From contig NZ_JABFDI010000002.1 of NCBI RefSeq assembly GCF_013403915.1, forward strand, positions 124,001 to 188,000: DNA of 64,000 nt. The letters are read 5' to 3'. Below the pieces are notes generated by a model. It had not been told where the DNA came from. It did not search any database and worked only from the letters and a program-made list of their open reading frames with translations. The position numbers and the translations under genes were made by a program. Source of the DNA: Winogradskyella pacifica. GTDB lineage: Bacteria; Bacteroidota; Bacteroidia; Flavobacteriales; Flavobacteriaceae. This document shows positions 17,831 through 26,470 of this stretch, piece after piece (position 1 is the stretch's first letter; the number at the start of each line of letters is the position of its first letter).

Positions 17831-17897
17831 AGAAAATAGAAGAAGGATAAAAGAGTAAAGACACTGTAATTGTATGTCATTAAATCTTCTATTTTCT
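17831..17897. repeat. Inverted repeat AGAAAATAGAAGA in the ilvN-ilvC spacer
   Basis: Perfect 13-bp arms at 17831-17843 and 17885-17897 are separated by 41 bp. A related pair lies in the next spacer upstream (18479-18564), so this is a repeat family rather than a one-off. It could fold as a long mRNA stem between the two cistrons. Confidence 0.65.
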
Positions 17898-17926
17898 TTA
17901 TTCTATTCTCTTATTTCTTTTTTAAT

Positions 17927-18457
17927 TTAATGTTGCAACGCTTTAAGCATTGTTGATATTTTCATTTCGTCTTTAGTTACAGCAATGCGTCCTGAACGTG
18001 TAAATTGCATGATTCCGAAAACGGTTAATTCTCTGTGTAATAAATCTATTTCTTCTTTTCTGCCTGATTTTTCTATAACGAAGAAATCACGATTTACAGT
18101 GACAATTCTAGCGTTGCTTTCCTTAATTATATTTTGAATTTGACGTTCATCAAACAACAAGTTAGATCTCATTTTGAAGATGCAAGATTCTTGGTAAATG
18201 ATTTCTTCCTCCGTATGATAATAGGCTTTGATAACTTCGACTTGCTTTTCAATCTGACCTTGAATCTTTTTCATTTGAGATTCGGTAATATTGACGACAA
18301 TGGTAAATCTTGAAACACCGTCGATTTCTGATGGTGATGTGTTTAAACTTTCAATATTCATGTGTCTTCTTTGGAATATTGCAGAAATTCTATTCAACAA
18401 TCCAATGTTGTTTTCCGTATAAATTGAAACGGTATATTGTTTGTTTTCTGTACTCAT
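17927..18457 (-). CDS. ilvN: Acetolactate synthase small (regulatory) subunit
   Basis: Regulatory partner of IlvB, giving valine feedback control and full activity. The 176-residue length is standard for the short class. An N-terminal ACT domain is visible (YTVSIYTENNIGLLNRISAIFQRRHMNIESL, quoted in part: NNIGLLNRISAIFQRR), and the C-terminal half, from about residue 80, is the second ACT-like domain ending in FTRSGRIAVTKDEMK. It lies directly downstream of ilvB in the same transcript, with 112 bp between, filled by a repeat. The identification is firm from both sequence and position. Confidence 0.94.
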   Translation of the reverse strand: MSTENKQYTVSIYTENNIGLLNRISAIFQRRHMNIESLNTSPSEIDGVSRFTIVVNITESQMKKIQGQIEKQVEVIKAYYHTEEEIIYQESCIFKMRSNLLFDERQIQNIIKESNARIVTVNRDFFVIEKSGRKEEIDLLHRELTVFGIMQFTRSGRIAVTKDEMKISTMLKALQH

Positions 18458-18478
18458 TTTTTTGAGATTATAGATAAA

Positions 18479-18564
18479 AGAAAATAGAAAACAGACTCAT
18501 ATTTAGTTCTATTTTACTTTTTTCTCTCATTCGACTTTGTTCTTTTCTCTGTATTCTATTTTCT
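18479..18564. repeat. Inverted repeat AGAAAATAGAA in the ilvB-ilvN spacer
   Basis: Arms of 16 bases at about 18479-18494 and 18549-18564 pair with one mismatch (AGAAAATAGAAAACAG with CTGTATTCTATTTTCT). Same core as the repeat between ilvN and ilvC. The spacer is otherwise T-rich and non-coding. Confidence 0.6.
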
Positions 18565-18569
18565 TCGTT

Positions 18570-20306
18570 TTACTCTAATCTTATGTCTGAAACACTTGCT
18601 CCGGTTGGAATCATTGGGAATACATTACCTTCCTTTTCCACCCTAACTTCTAAGAAGTAAGGACCTTCACAGTCAATCATTTCTTTTACAGCAGCTTTTA
18701 AGTCTTTACGTTCGGTTACTTTTTGTGCTTCAATAGAATAGCCTTTTGCAATGGCTACAAAATCTGGGTTGACCATTTCGGTAGAAGCATAGCGTTTATC
18801 GAAAAATAACTGTTGCCATTGACGTACCATACCAAGGAATTCGTTATTTAATACCACAATTTTTACAGGGACTTTCTGTTGAAAAATAGTCCCTAATTCT
18901 TGAATGGTCATTTGATAACCTCCATCACCAGCAATCATTACAACTTCTCTATCTGGTGCTGCCATTTTTGCACCAATAGCTGCTGGTAAAGCAAATCCCA
19001 TAGTTCCCAATCCGCCAGAGGTAATATTACTTTTGGTTTTGTTGAATTCGGCATAACGACAAGCAGTCATTTGGTGCTGACCAACATCACTTACAATGGC
19101 AGCATCTCCTTTGGTTTGAATGTTGATTTCTTTCAACACTTCAGCCATAGTTAAGCCTTCTTTTGTAGGATGTAAATCGTCTTTAATGACTTTTTCGTAT
19201 TCTATTTTATATAAATCTTTAAATTTTTGATGCCAATCATTATGAGAATTTTCATTCAATAAGGGTAATAAGCTTTTTAGACTGGCTTTTGAATCCCCTA
19301 AAACGGCAACATCGGTTTTTACGTTTTTATCTATTTCGGCTGGATCAATATCAAAATGAATGATTTTTGCCTGTTTTGCATACGTTTCTAAATTGCCTGT
19401 GACACGATCATCGAAACGCATTCCGATAGCAATTAAAACATCACAATCGTTAGTTAAAACATTTGGAGCATAATTACCGTGCATACCAACCATCCCAACA
19501 TTTAATGGGTGCGAAGTAGGAATTGCTGAAGCTCCTAAAATGGTCCAAGCTGAAGGAATTCCAGCCTTTTCAATAACAGCTTTAAATTCTTCTTCTGCCT
19601 TTCCTAAAATGACTCCTTGTCCCCAAACTACTAATGGTTTCTTGGCGTTATTAATAAGTTCTGCTGCAGCTTTTAGAGAATTTTCATCTGTATCAGGAAC
19701 TGGTTTATAACTTCTAATACCTTTACATTTTTCGTATTTAAAATCGAATTCTTCAAACTGAGCATCTTTTGTAATGTCTATTAAAACCGGTCCCGGTCTT
19801 CCGCTTCGTGCAATGTAAAATGCTTTTGCGAAAGCCTCAGGGATTTGAGATGCTTTAGTAACCTGGCAATTCCATTTGGTGACTGGTGTAGAGATTCCGA
19901 CAATATCAGTTTCTTGAAACGCATCGCTTCCTAATAAATGCGAACCTACCTGACCAGTGATACAAACCATTGGTGTAGAATCGATTTGAGCATCAGCAAT
20001 ACCTGTGATTAAATTGGTGGCTCCAGGTCCAGATGTTGCCATGCAGACACCAACTTTACCTGAAATACGAGCATAACCTTGTGCAGAATGTGTGGCGCCT
20101 TGCTCATGACGTGTTAGCACATGATGAATTTTATCTTGATACTTATATAATTCGTCATAAACTGGCATAATGGCTCCACCAGGATATCCATATAGTATAT
20201 CAACACCTTCGGCTAATAAACATTTTATAACTGCTTCACTACCTGAAATACGTTCTGTAGTTTCTGCAGTTTTAACTTGATTTTGCATAGTTTGAGTTTC
20301 TTTCAT
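18570..20306 (-). CDS. ilvB: Acetolactate synthase large subunit
   Basis: ThDP- and FAD-dependent enzyme condensing pyruvate with pyruvate or 2-oxobutyrate, the first common step of the branched-chain pathway. Of 578 residues. Visible are the ThDP glutamate in VLTRHEQGATHSAQGYAR, GYPGGAIMPVYDE, the FAD region GMRFDDRVTG, and the ThDP/Mg motif MIAGDGGYQMTIQEL...VLNNE. Start at ATG 20306 (MKETQTMQ), with a second in-frame ATG at 20288. The hairpin TTCCC...GGGAA ends 8 nt before the first start, which favours it. It is the second gene of the ilv operon after ilvD. Confidence 0.96.
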   Translation of the reverse strand: MKETQTMQNQVKTAETTERISGSEAVIKCLLAEGVDILYGYPGGAIMPVYDELYKYQDKIHHVLTRHEQGATHSAQGYARISGKVGVCMATSGPGATNLITGIADAQIDSTPMVCITGQVGSHLLGSDAFQETDIVGISTPVTKWNCQVTKASQIPEAFAKAFYIARSGRPGPVLIDITKDAQFEEFDFKYEKCKGIRSYKPVPDTDENSLKAAAELINNAKKPLVVWGQGVILGKAEEEFKAVIEKAGIPSAWTILGASAIPTSHPLNVGMVGMHGNYAPNVLTNDCDVLIAIGMRFDDRVTGNLETYAKQAKIIHFDIDPAEIDKNVKTDVAVLGDSKASLKSLLPLLNENSHNDWHQKFKDLYKIEYEKVIKDDLHPTKEGLTMAEVLKEINIQTKGDAAIVSDVGQHQMTACRYAEFNKTKSNITSGGLGTMGFALPAAIGAKMAAPDREVVMIAGDGGYQMTIQELGTIFQQKVPVKIVVLNNEFLGMVRQWQQLFFDKRYASTEMVNPDFVAIAKGYSIEAQKVTERKDLKAAVKEMIDCEGPYFLEVRVEKEGNVFPMIPTGASVSDIRLE

Positions 20307-20314
20307 GTTTTTAC

Positions 20315-20332
20315 TTCCCGTTAAATTGGGAA
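20315..20332. repeat. Hairpin repeat directly before ilvB
   Basis: TTCCC-GTTAAATT-GGGAA, with the 3' arm in the mRNA reading CGGGAAGT 8 nt before the ilvB ATG. Same family and placement as the hairpins before gltD, argF', argC and ilvA. Confidence 0.7.
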
Positions 20333-20458
20333 TCTCATTTTAAAATCTGTCATCTCTTAGGACGTTAGATTGGTTATTCAATTCTTATGTTTTAATTCTC
20401 TTATAATCGAAAGGCTTTCTGCTTTATCGACTAGAAAATTCTTTTTTTTAATGCTATT

Positions 20459-22138
20459 TTAGAATTCGTCAGTGACACATCCTTTAGATGCTGATGATAC
20501 TGTTTTAGCGTATTTATAAAGGACTCCTCGTTCAAATTTTAATTCTGGCGCTTTCCAATTTTGACGTCTTTTCTGAAGTTCTGCTTCAGAGACTTCTAAT
20601 GATATTGAATTGGTTTCTGCATCTATCGTAATAATATCTCCATCTTTTACGACGGCGATTGTGCCTCCTTCTTGTGCTTCGGGTGTAATATGACCAACAA
20701 CAAAACCATGTGTTCCACCAGAGAAACGACCATCTGTAATTAAAGCCACATCTTTACCTAAACCTGCTCCCATAATTGCAGCCGTTGGTTTTAACATTTC
20801 TGGCATTCCTGGTCCACCTTTTGGGCCTTCATATCTAATGACGACCACATCTCCTTTTTCAACTTTACCATCTCTAATACCATCGTTTGCGGCATATTCT
20901 CCTTCAAAAACCTTGGCTTTTCCTCTAAAGCATAAGCCTTCTTTTCCTGTAATTTTAGCCACACTGCCTTCGGTAGCTAAATTTCCGTAGAGCATTCTTA
21001 AGTGTCCTGAAATCTTAATAGGTTCTTCAATTGGTTTTATAACGTCTTGTCCTTCTTTAAGATCTGGTACATCTAATAAGTTTTCTGCAATTGTTTTTCC
21101 TGTGACAGTTAAACAATCTCCGTGAATCATACCTTTCTTTAAAAGATATTTTAATACTGCAGGAATTCCTCCGACGGCATGAACATCTTCCATTAAATAT
21201 TTTCCGCTAGGTTTTAAATCTGCTAAAAATGGCGTGTTATCACTGATAGCTTGAAAATCTTTTAGGGTAAAATCTATTTGCGCGGCTCTGGCAATGGCTA
21301 AAAAGTGTAATACGGCATTTGTAGAACCTCCTAAAATAGTCACTAGTCTTACTGCATTTTCTAAAGATTTTCTAGTAATAATATCTGAAGGCTTTATATC
21401 TTTTTCTAATAATAAACGTAAAGCTTCACCGGCTCTTACGGATTCTTTTTTCTTAGCATCGCTTAACGCGGGATTTGAAGAATTAAAAGGTAAAGTCATT
21501 CCTAAAGCTTCAATAGCAGAAGCCATAGTATTTGCCGTGTACATACCTCCGCAGGCTCCAGCTCCAGGACATGCTTTTTCAACGATACTTTGATATTCAG
21601 TTTCGTCCATAGTTCCAGCAACTTTACTTCCCCACGCTTCAAAAGCAGAAACAACATCTAACTTTTTTCCTTCGTGGCAGCCAGAATCGATTGTACCTCC
21701 ATAAACTAGGATACTTGGTCTATCTAAACGAATCATGGCCATTAATGCTCCAGGCATATTTTTATCACATCCTACGACTGTGATTAGCCCATCATAACTC
21801 ATGGCTTGGACTACGGTTTCCATTGAATCCGCAATAATATCTCGAGAAGGCAATGAGTAACGCATTCCTGGTGTTCCCATAGATATACCGTCGCTCACAC
21901 CAATGGTGTTAAAAATTAACCCAATCACATCTTCGTTTTTTGTACCTTCTTTAACCAGTTTGGCTAAGTCATTAAGATGCATATTACAAGGATTACCTTC
22001 GTAACCTGTACTTGCAATACCGACGATTGGTTTAAAGAAGTCTTCTTTGGTTAATCCGATAGCATGCAGCATGGCTTGAGCCGCTGGTTGCGTTGGATCT
22101 TGTGTAACTGTTTTACTGTATTTGTTTAATTCGCTCAT
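20459..22138 (-). CDS. ilvD: Dihydroxy-acid dehydratase
   Basis: Iron-sulfur dehydratase forming the 2-oxo acids of valine and isoleucine. The 559-residue length is standard. The cluster cysteines lie in [22 protein letters not shown] and [35 protein letters not shown] is the conserved C-terminal signature. First structural gene of the ilv operon. Its ATG lies 231 nt beyond the stop of the isoleucine-rich leader and about 178 nt after the attenuator hairpin, so all five ilv genes should be controlled by that element. The protein itself is ordinary; the interest is the leader. Confidence 0.96.
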   Translation of the reverse strand: MSELNKYSKTVTQDPTQPAAQAMLHAIGLTKEDFFKPIVGIASTGYEGNPCNMHLNDLAKLVKEGTKNEDVIGLIFNTIGVSDGISMGTPGMRYSLPSRDIIADSMETVVQAMSYDGLITVVGCDKNMPGALMAMIRLDRPSILVYGGTIDSGCHEGKKLDVVSAFEAWGSKVAGTMDETEYQSIVEKACPGAGACGGMYTANTMASAIEALGMTLPFNSSNPALSDAKKKESVRAGEALRLLLEKDIKPSDIITRKSLENAVRLVTILGGSTNAVLHFLAIARAAQIDFTLKDFQAISDNTPFLADLKPSGKYLMEDVHAVGGIPAVLKYLLKKGMIHGDCLTVTGKTIAENLLDVPDLKEGQDVIKPIEEPIKISGHLRMLYGNLATEGSVAKITGKEGLCFRGKAKVFEGEYAANDGIRDGKVEKGDVVVIRYEGPKGGPGMPEMLKPTAAIMGAGLGKDVALITDGRFSGGTHGFVVGHITPEAQEGGTIAVVKDGDIITIDAETNSISLEVSEAELQKRRQNWKAPELKFERGVLYKYAKTVSSASKGCVTDEF

Positions 22139-22315
22139 AATAAATAGGTGTGCAACATCGATTTGCTAAATCTAAATTACTTGATATACTATGTTTAGTT
22201 ATTAATATTCTATTTCTTAATCTAAATTCAATACTACAAACATCAATTTAACCTTCTGTTAATCAATATTTTAAGTCTTGTTTATTATGATGTTCAAGTA
22301 TGTGAATTTTTTATA

Positions 22316-22348
22316 TAAAAAAAGCCTTCCGGAAAAGGAAGGCTTTAA
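22316..22348 (-). terminator. Attenuator terminator of the ilv operon
   Basis: Read on the - strand, AAAGCCTTCC-TTTTCC-GGAAGGCTTT is a perfect 10-bp stem followed by a run of T residues and TATAT. It lies between the leader peptide stop (22370) and ilvD (22138). A strong intrinsic terminator inside the 5' leader of a biosynthetic operon, straight after an isoleucine-rich peptide, is the hallmark of transcription attenuation. The A-run on the other strand side makes it look bidirectional, but no + strand gene ends nearby. Confidence 0.88.
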
Positions 22349-22369
22349 ATAAATCTATATTTTAATTTA

Positions 22370-22444
22370 TCATAACATTCCTTGGCTTCGCGAAATAATC
22401 ACGATGCTAATAATAGAAATGATATTGATAATTTGGTTTTTCAT
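22370..22444 (-). CDS. Isoleucine-rich leader peptide of the ilv operon
   Basis: A 24-codon ORF with an ATG start, beginning MKNQIINIIS and ending SRSQGML, then TGA. Nine of 24 codons are Ile and one is Val, most in a block from residue 5 to 17. The stop lies 21 nt before the terminator stem at 22316-22348, the usual geometry for ribosome-controlled attenuation. A stalled ribosome on the Ile block would leave the SRSQGML region free to pair with downstream RNA. The antiterminator pairing was not worked out. It is far too short to be found by length-based gene calling. The name ilvL would be apt functionally; no homology to enterobacterial ilvL is claimed. Confidence 0.85.
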   Translation of the reverse strand: MKNQIINIISIISIVIISRSQGML

Positions 22445-22481
22445 ATACTGAATCAAATATTGTACATTTTATTTTAGAATC

Positions 22482-22489
22482 CAAATTTA
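22482..22489 (-). promoter_or_regulatory. Candidate -7 element of the ilv operon promoter
   Basis: On the - strand the sequence reads TAAATTTG, an exact match to the Bacteroidota -7 consensus TAnnTTTG. It lies 38 nt upstream of the leader peptide ATG, giving a leader RNA that would start near 22475. The -33 region shows only TTT where TTG is expected, so the match is partial. Confidence 0.45.
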
Positions 22490-22625
22490 AAAACGCGAAG
22501 TACACCTAAAAGTATGTGTTATAGGGATTTAATTTTTTGTTAAAGTTATACTAAACTCGAGCTTGGAAAAATCCATAAGCCTGAAATACCGTATATATAG
22601 TATAACCAATAAATAAAATTTAATT

Positions 22626-23267
22626 ATGAAATTAAAAATGAATAGAATATTAGGAACCGTAACATGTATGTTATTTTTAGTCTTAACAGCATGTAACGAT
22701 GGAAAAAAAGAAGCAGAAAAGATGAAAATGGATGCTGAAAAGGTTGAAATGGAGGCTACGCAGAAGAAAGACATGGAGATGAAAAAGATGGAGGAAGAAA
22801 AGAGAGTAATGGCCATGGAAACCAGTATTGCAGGTAAAGCAATGTCTAATGATGATTTGTCTACTTTAGTAGCGGCATTAAAAGCTGCAGATTTAGCAAC
22901 AATGTTATCAGAACCTGGAAATTATACTGTTTTTGCGCCATCTAATCAGGCCTTTTCTAAATTGCCAGAAGGTACGGTAGATAACTTGCTGAAGCCTGAG
23001 AATAAAGAAGGTCTTCAAAATGTTTTAAAATACCATGTAGTATCTGGGAAAATAACTTCGGATAAACTCATGGAAGCTATTAAAGGAGGAAAAGGTAAAT
23101 ATACTTTTAAAACTGTAGGTGGTGAGGAATTAACGGCTATGATGGATGGTGATCAATTTATGATACAAGATTCTAGAGGTAAAAAATCTCAAGTCGTTCA
23201 AGGAAATGTTGATGCATCAAATGGAATAGTATACATTATCAATGATGTATTGATGGCTAAGAAATAA
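22626..23267 (+). CDS. Fasciclin-domain lipoprotein
   Basis: A 213-residue lipoprotein: basic N-terminus, hydrophobic stretch, and lipobox LTAC with Cys near residue 23. A charged, methionine- and lysine-rich helix follows (about residues 25-70, repeats of KMEE/MEKK type) and probably acts as a spacer or coiled coil. Residues from about 75 to the end are one fasciclin (FAS1/beta-Ig-H3) domain, with LSTLVAALKAADLATML, the H1 motif NYTVFAPSNQAFSKLP, and the YHVVSGK H2 motif. FAS1 domains mediate adhesion or ligand binding. It stands alone between the ilv leader and the PUL regulator and has its own terminator. An alternative ATG at 22638 would shorten the signal slightly. Exact role unknown. 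Confidence 0.9.
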   Translation: MKLKMNRILGTVTCMLFLVLTACNDGKKEAEKMKMDAEKVEMEATQKKDMEMKKMEEEKRVMAMETSIAGKAMSNDDLSTLVAALKAADLATMLSEPGNYTVFAPSNQAFSKLPEGTVDNLLKPENKEGLQNVLKYHVVSGKITSDKLMEAIKGGKGKYTFKTVGGEELTAMMDGDQFMIQDSRGKKSQVVQGNVDASNGIVYIINDVLMAKK

Positions 23268-23291
23268 TAACATTTAATGACTAATAGTTTA

Positions 23292-23320
23292 AAGACTCAA
23301 CTTCGGTTGGGTCTTTTTTT
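23292..23320 (+). terminator. Intrinsic terminator after the fasciclin gene
   Basis: AAGACTCAAC-TTCG-GTTGGGTCTT, a 10-bp stem with one G-T pair and a stable TTCG tetraloop, followed by eight or more T. It lies 24 bp after the stop codon. Confidence 0.9.
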
Positions 23321-23410
23321 TATATCACGAATTATGTATCTAAGTGCAGTCACGTTGAATGAAATTCTTATTTTTAAAGCGTTTTCATAAAATTTGTATA
23401 TTGTTGTTAC

Positions 23411-26218
23411 ATGAAAAAAATATTATTTTTTTTACTTTTCTTAATCGTTTTTTCTTCAGAGTGTTATAGTCAATTCTCTCCAAACATCCATAATTTTACG
23501 TTGGCTGAGTATAAAGCAGGTAATCAAAACTGGGGTATTTCTAGAGCTGATAATGGTAAAGTCTATGTTGCTAACAATAGTGGATTGTTAGAATATGACG
23601 GTTTGGTTTGGAAATTCCATCAATTACCGAATAAGACTATCGTGAGATCTGTTTTGGCAGTTGATGATATTGTCTATACAGGATCTTATGAAGAATTCGG
23701 GTATTGGAAAAAAGATGAATTCGGATATCTTAAATATTATTCTTTAAGTGATAGTGTACTTGACTTAATCTCTCCGAACGAAGAAATATGGGAAGTTGTA
23801 AGCTTTAACGGTAAAATCATCTTTAGATCATTTCTGAATATTTATATCTATGATTTTGAGAACGTCATTCAATTAAGTCCTGGTTCGGTTATAATTTCTT
23901 GTAGCGTCGTTGAAGACAACTTATATATAAGCACCTTAAATCAAGGTATATTTAAATTGAAAGAAAAGGCACTAGAACCTTTTTATTCTAATGAGTTATT
24001 ATTAGATACTAAAATTGTTTCTGTCAATACATACAAGGATAAACTTTTATTAATGACGTCACTAAAAGGAAGTTTTTTCTTGGATAATGGTCGGCTAATT
24101 CCAACGAATTTTGAAATTGATGAACAGATACGTCTGCATCAACTCAATGCATTTTCCATTTTAGGTAATGGAGATATGGTTTTTGGAACCATAAAAGACG
24201 GGGTCTTCTTAACGGATAATAATGGGAACTCTAAGTTTCATATAAGTAAAGAGAATGGCTTACTTAATAATACGGTTTTAGGTCAATCTATAGATAAAAC
24301 AGATAATCTTTGGCTGGGTTTAGATAATGGTATCGCTAATATTGAACTTAATAACAGTAACTATTTTTTTAATGATGTTTCTGGTAAGTTAGGCGCCGTT
24401 TATGATGTAGTTAAATATAAAGGTGTCATTTATATTGGTACCAATACAGGGCTTTTTAGGTTGGATAAAGACGATAAATTAAAATTTATTGAAGGTTCAC
24501 AAGGTCAGGTGTGGGATTTGGAGATTATTGAAGATGAACTGTTTTGCGGTCATAATGAAGGTACATTTATTGTGGACGAGGATAAAATGATTCCTATCTC
24601 TACTTATACGGGTGGTTGGACCATTAAAAAAGTACCAGAACGAGAGCATACGTATATACAAGGTACATATTCTGGTTTAGTGCGGTTTGAAAAGGTATCT
24701 GGCCAATGGCAGGTGAAACACCTTGGTAAAACCTCAGTTCCTTCACGTTTTTTAGTGTTTGAAAATCCAAATACTGCCTGGGTGGCTCATGCAACCAAAG
24801 GTGTGTCTAAAATTAGTTTTGATGATAATTATGATGAGATCACTGAAGTCAAGGAATACCATGACAAAGGCTTAAGTTCTAACTATAATGTGCGCGTTTA
24901 TAATATTAGGAACAATATTAGTTTTAAGTCTAATGAAGGCTGGCAAAAATACGAACCGATTTTAGATTCTATAGTCCCTTATGAGTTACTCAATGATTTG
25001 TTAGGTAAGAATAGTTACATTATTTCAGAAGACAATACGGATGTTTTTGCCTTAAAAAATAAAGGTGGTTTTATAGAATTTAAATCATTTGATACTACTC
25101 GGGACGATTTTTATTTAAACGATATTTTTTTAAAGAACAGGTATATTGTAGGTTACGAAAACGTCTCTAAGATTAAAGACTCTATTTATGCTTTAAATCT
25201 CGATAATGGTTTTATGATGATAAATAATACGTCTATTGCAGGCGTTAATTTATATAAGCCAAACATAGAGACTATTTCAATAAGTGGAGTTCCTCTTAGT
25301 GTTTCTGCTATTGAAGATGAATTGGTAGGTTTTAAATTTAAAGAAAGTGTTGCTGTAGAATTATCGTCTTCAAAATCTCTAAATCATTTTTTTGAGTATC
25401 GTATTTCAGAAGCAAATGTTGATGAAGGGAATGATATATGGTATACAATTGATGGTAATAAAGTAGAGTTTTCAAACCTTATAGATGGTGATTATACTAT
25501 TGCTTTTAGAACTAGTGATAACGCGGGTAATGTGTCATCGATTAAATCTTTGCGAGTAGATGTGTATCCTCCTTGGTATAGAGATACGTTAGGATATTTA
25601 CTGTATTTGCTTTTAGCAGGCTTAATCATATTTGTGTTTTACACACTTCACCATAAAAAAATAGCGAAGGAACAGCGGATCATTAAGATTAAATATCAAA
25701 AAGAGCAGCAAAAGTTATTGCGAGAAAAAACTTTAGAAAATGAAAAGCGCATCGTTCAGCTTAAAAATGAATCATTACAGAACGAAATAAAGCTTAAAAG
25801 CAAGCAGCTAGCTAATAATGCTATGGCCTTGGTTAAGAAGAATGAAACCTTACAAGACATTAAGAAGGATTTAATGATTAATAAGGATGGCTTCAATAAT
25901 TATTACTCATATAAAAAACTGGTAAAGAAGTTAGATAATTCAATTGTTCTAAAGGACGAATGGGAAGTCTTTGAGAATAATTTTAGTCAAGTACACGATG
26001 AATTTTTTGAAGCTTTAAAGGCAACACATTCTAAACTTACGCCGAAGGATTTAAAAATTTGTGCATACATCAAAATGAATTTATCTTCAAAAGAAATTGC
26101 ACCACTTATGAATATCTCAGTTAGAGGTGTTGAAACTCATCGATATCGATTAAAAAAGAAATTAAACTTAGAAAATGATATTTCTTTGATGGATTATTTG
26201 TTAAATATTAAAAATTAG
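23411..26218 (+). CDS. Membrane-anchored beta-propeller/Y_Y_Y regulator with LuxR-type HTH
   Basis: A 935-residue one-component sensor. Residues 1-21 are a signal peptide ending CYSQ. Residues from about 30 to 620 are a two-component-regulator-type propeller (repeats such as NKTIVRSVLAVDDIVYTG and DNLWLGLDNGIANIE). A Y_Y_Y domain follows (FFEYRISE...DYTIAFRTSDNAGN), then one membrane helix near residues 727-748, a coiled coil rich in K and E to about 850, and a LuxR/GerE-like helix-turn-helix from about 872 (LTPKDLKICAYIKMN... SVRGVETHRYRLKKKL). There is no histidine kinase, so it is not a classical HTCS; it probably reads an oligosaccharide outside and binds DNA from the membrane. It precedes susC by 252 bp and likely controls this PUL. 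Confidence 0.88.
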   Translation: MKKILFFLLFLIVFSSECYSQFSPNIHNFTLAEYKAGNQNWGISRADNGKVYVANNSGLLEYDGLVWKFHQLPNKTIVRSVLAVDDIVYTGSYEEFGYWKKDEFGYLKYYSLSDSVLDLISPNEEIWEVVSFNGKIIFRSFLNIYIYDFENVIQLSPGSVIISCSVVEDNLYISTLNQGIFKLKEKALEPFYSNELLLDTKIVSVNTYKDKLLLMTSLKGSFFLDNGRLIPTNFEIDEQIRLHQLNAFSILGNGDMVFGTIKDGVFLTDNNGNSKFHISKENGLLNNTVLGQSIDKTDNLWLGLDNGIANIELNNSNYFFNDVSGKLGAVYDVVKYKGVIYIGTNTGLFRLDKDDKLKFIEGSQGQVWDLEIIEDELFCGHNEGTFIVDEDKMIPISTYTGGWTIKKVPEREHTYIQGTYSGLVRFEKVSGQWQVKHLGKTSVPSRFLVFENPNTAWVAHATKGVSKISFDDNYDEITEVKEYHDKGLSSNYNVRVYNIRNNISFKSNEGWQKYEPILDSIVPYELLNDLLGKNSYIISEDNTDVFALKNKGGFIEFKSFDTTRDDFYLNDIFLKNRYIVGYENVSKIKDSIYALNLDNGFMMINNTSIAGVNLYKPNIETISISGVPLSVSAIEDELVGFKFKESVAVELSSSKSLNHFFEYRISEANVDEGNDIWYTIDGNKVEFSNLIDGDYTIAFRTSDNAGNVSSIKSLRVDVYPPWYRDTLGYLLYLLLAGLIIFVFYTLHHKKIAKEQRIIKIKYQKEQQKLLREKTLENEKRIVQLKNESLQNEIKLKSKQLANNAMALVKKNETLQDIKKDLMINKDGFNNYYSYKKLVKKLDNSIVLKDEWEVFENNFSQVHDEFFEALKATHSKLTPKDLKICAYIKMNLSSKEIAPLMNISVRGVETHRYRLKKKLNLENDISLMDYLLNIKN

Positions 26219-26250
26219 GTGTGTTTTCTTACTTTATCGCTGTTCTTCAA

Positions 26251-26323
26251 TACGTCATTACTACGTCACATTGCTAATTCTCTTTCTACTACAACGTTTT
26301 TTTTATAGCTTTAGAGTACGTCA
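26251..26323 (+). promoter_or_regulatory. Three phased TACGTCA boxes upstream of susC
   Basis: Direct copies of TACGTCA lie at 26251-26257, 26262-26268 and 26317-26323. Start-to-start spacings are 11 and 55 bp, near whole helical turns, so all three would face the same side of DNA. They lie 148-220 bp upstream of the susC ATG. I noticed no further copy when reading the other spacers. They are a candidate operator for the LuxR-type regulator encoded just upstream; this is inferred from position and spacing only. Confidence 0.45.
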
Positions 26324-26470
26324 AATGGGGTTTTATTTACAGTTAACACGCTTCTTCATAATATGTGGTGTATTTAAAATGTAAATAGATGTTATCAGAG
26401 TTTAACTTTTCATTATAATTTAGACTTTTAAATAAACTAACTCTAATTTATTAAATATTAATCAATCTAT

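Noticed and set aside
17815-17880. N-terminal extension of ilvC to ATG 17880
   Set aside because: Adds a Phe-rich stretch that overlaps an inverted repeat; class II IlvC starts at MSNYFNTL.
22529-22816. 95-codon open frame on the - strand near the ilv promoter and fasciclin start
   Set aside because: Low-complexity Phe/Ile/Ser composition, antisense to the fasciclin lipoprotein signal and helix region, no recognizable domain.
26440-26470. Promoter call for susC around TATAATTTAG
   Set aside because: One mismatch to TAnnTTTG and no TTG at -33; too weak to list.
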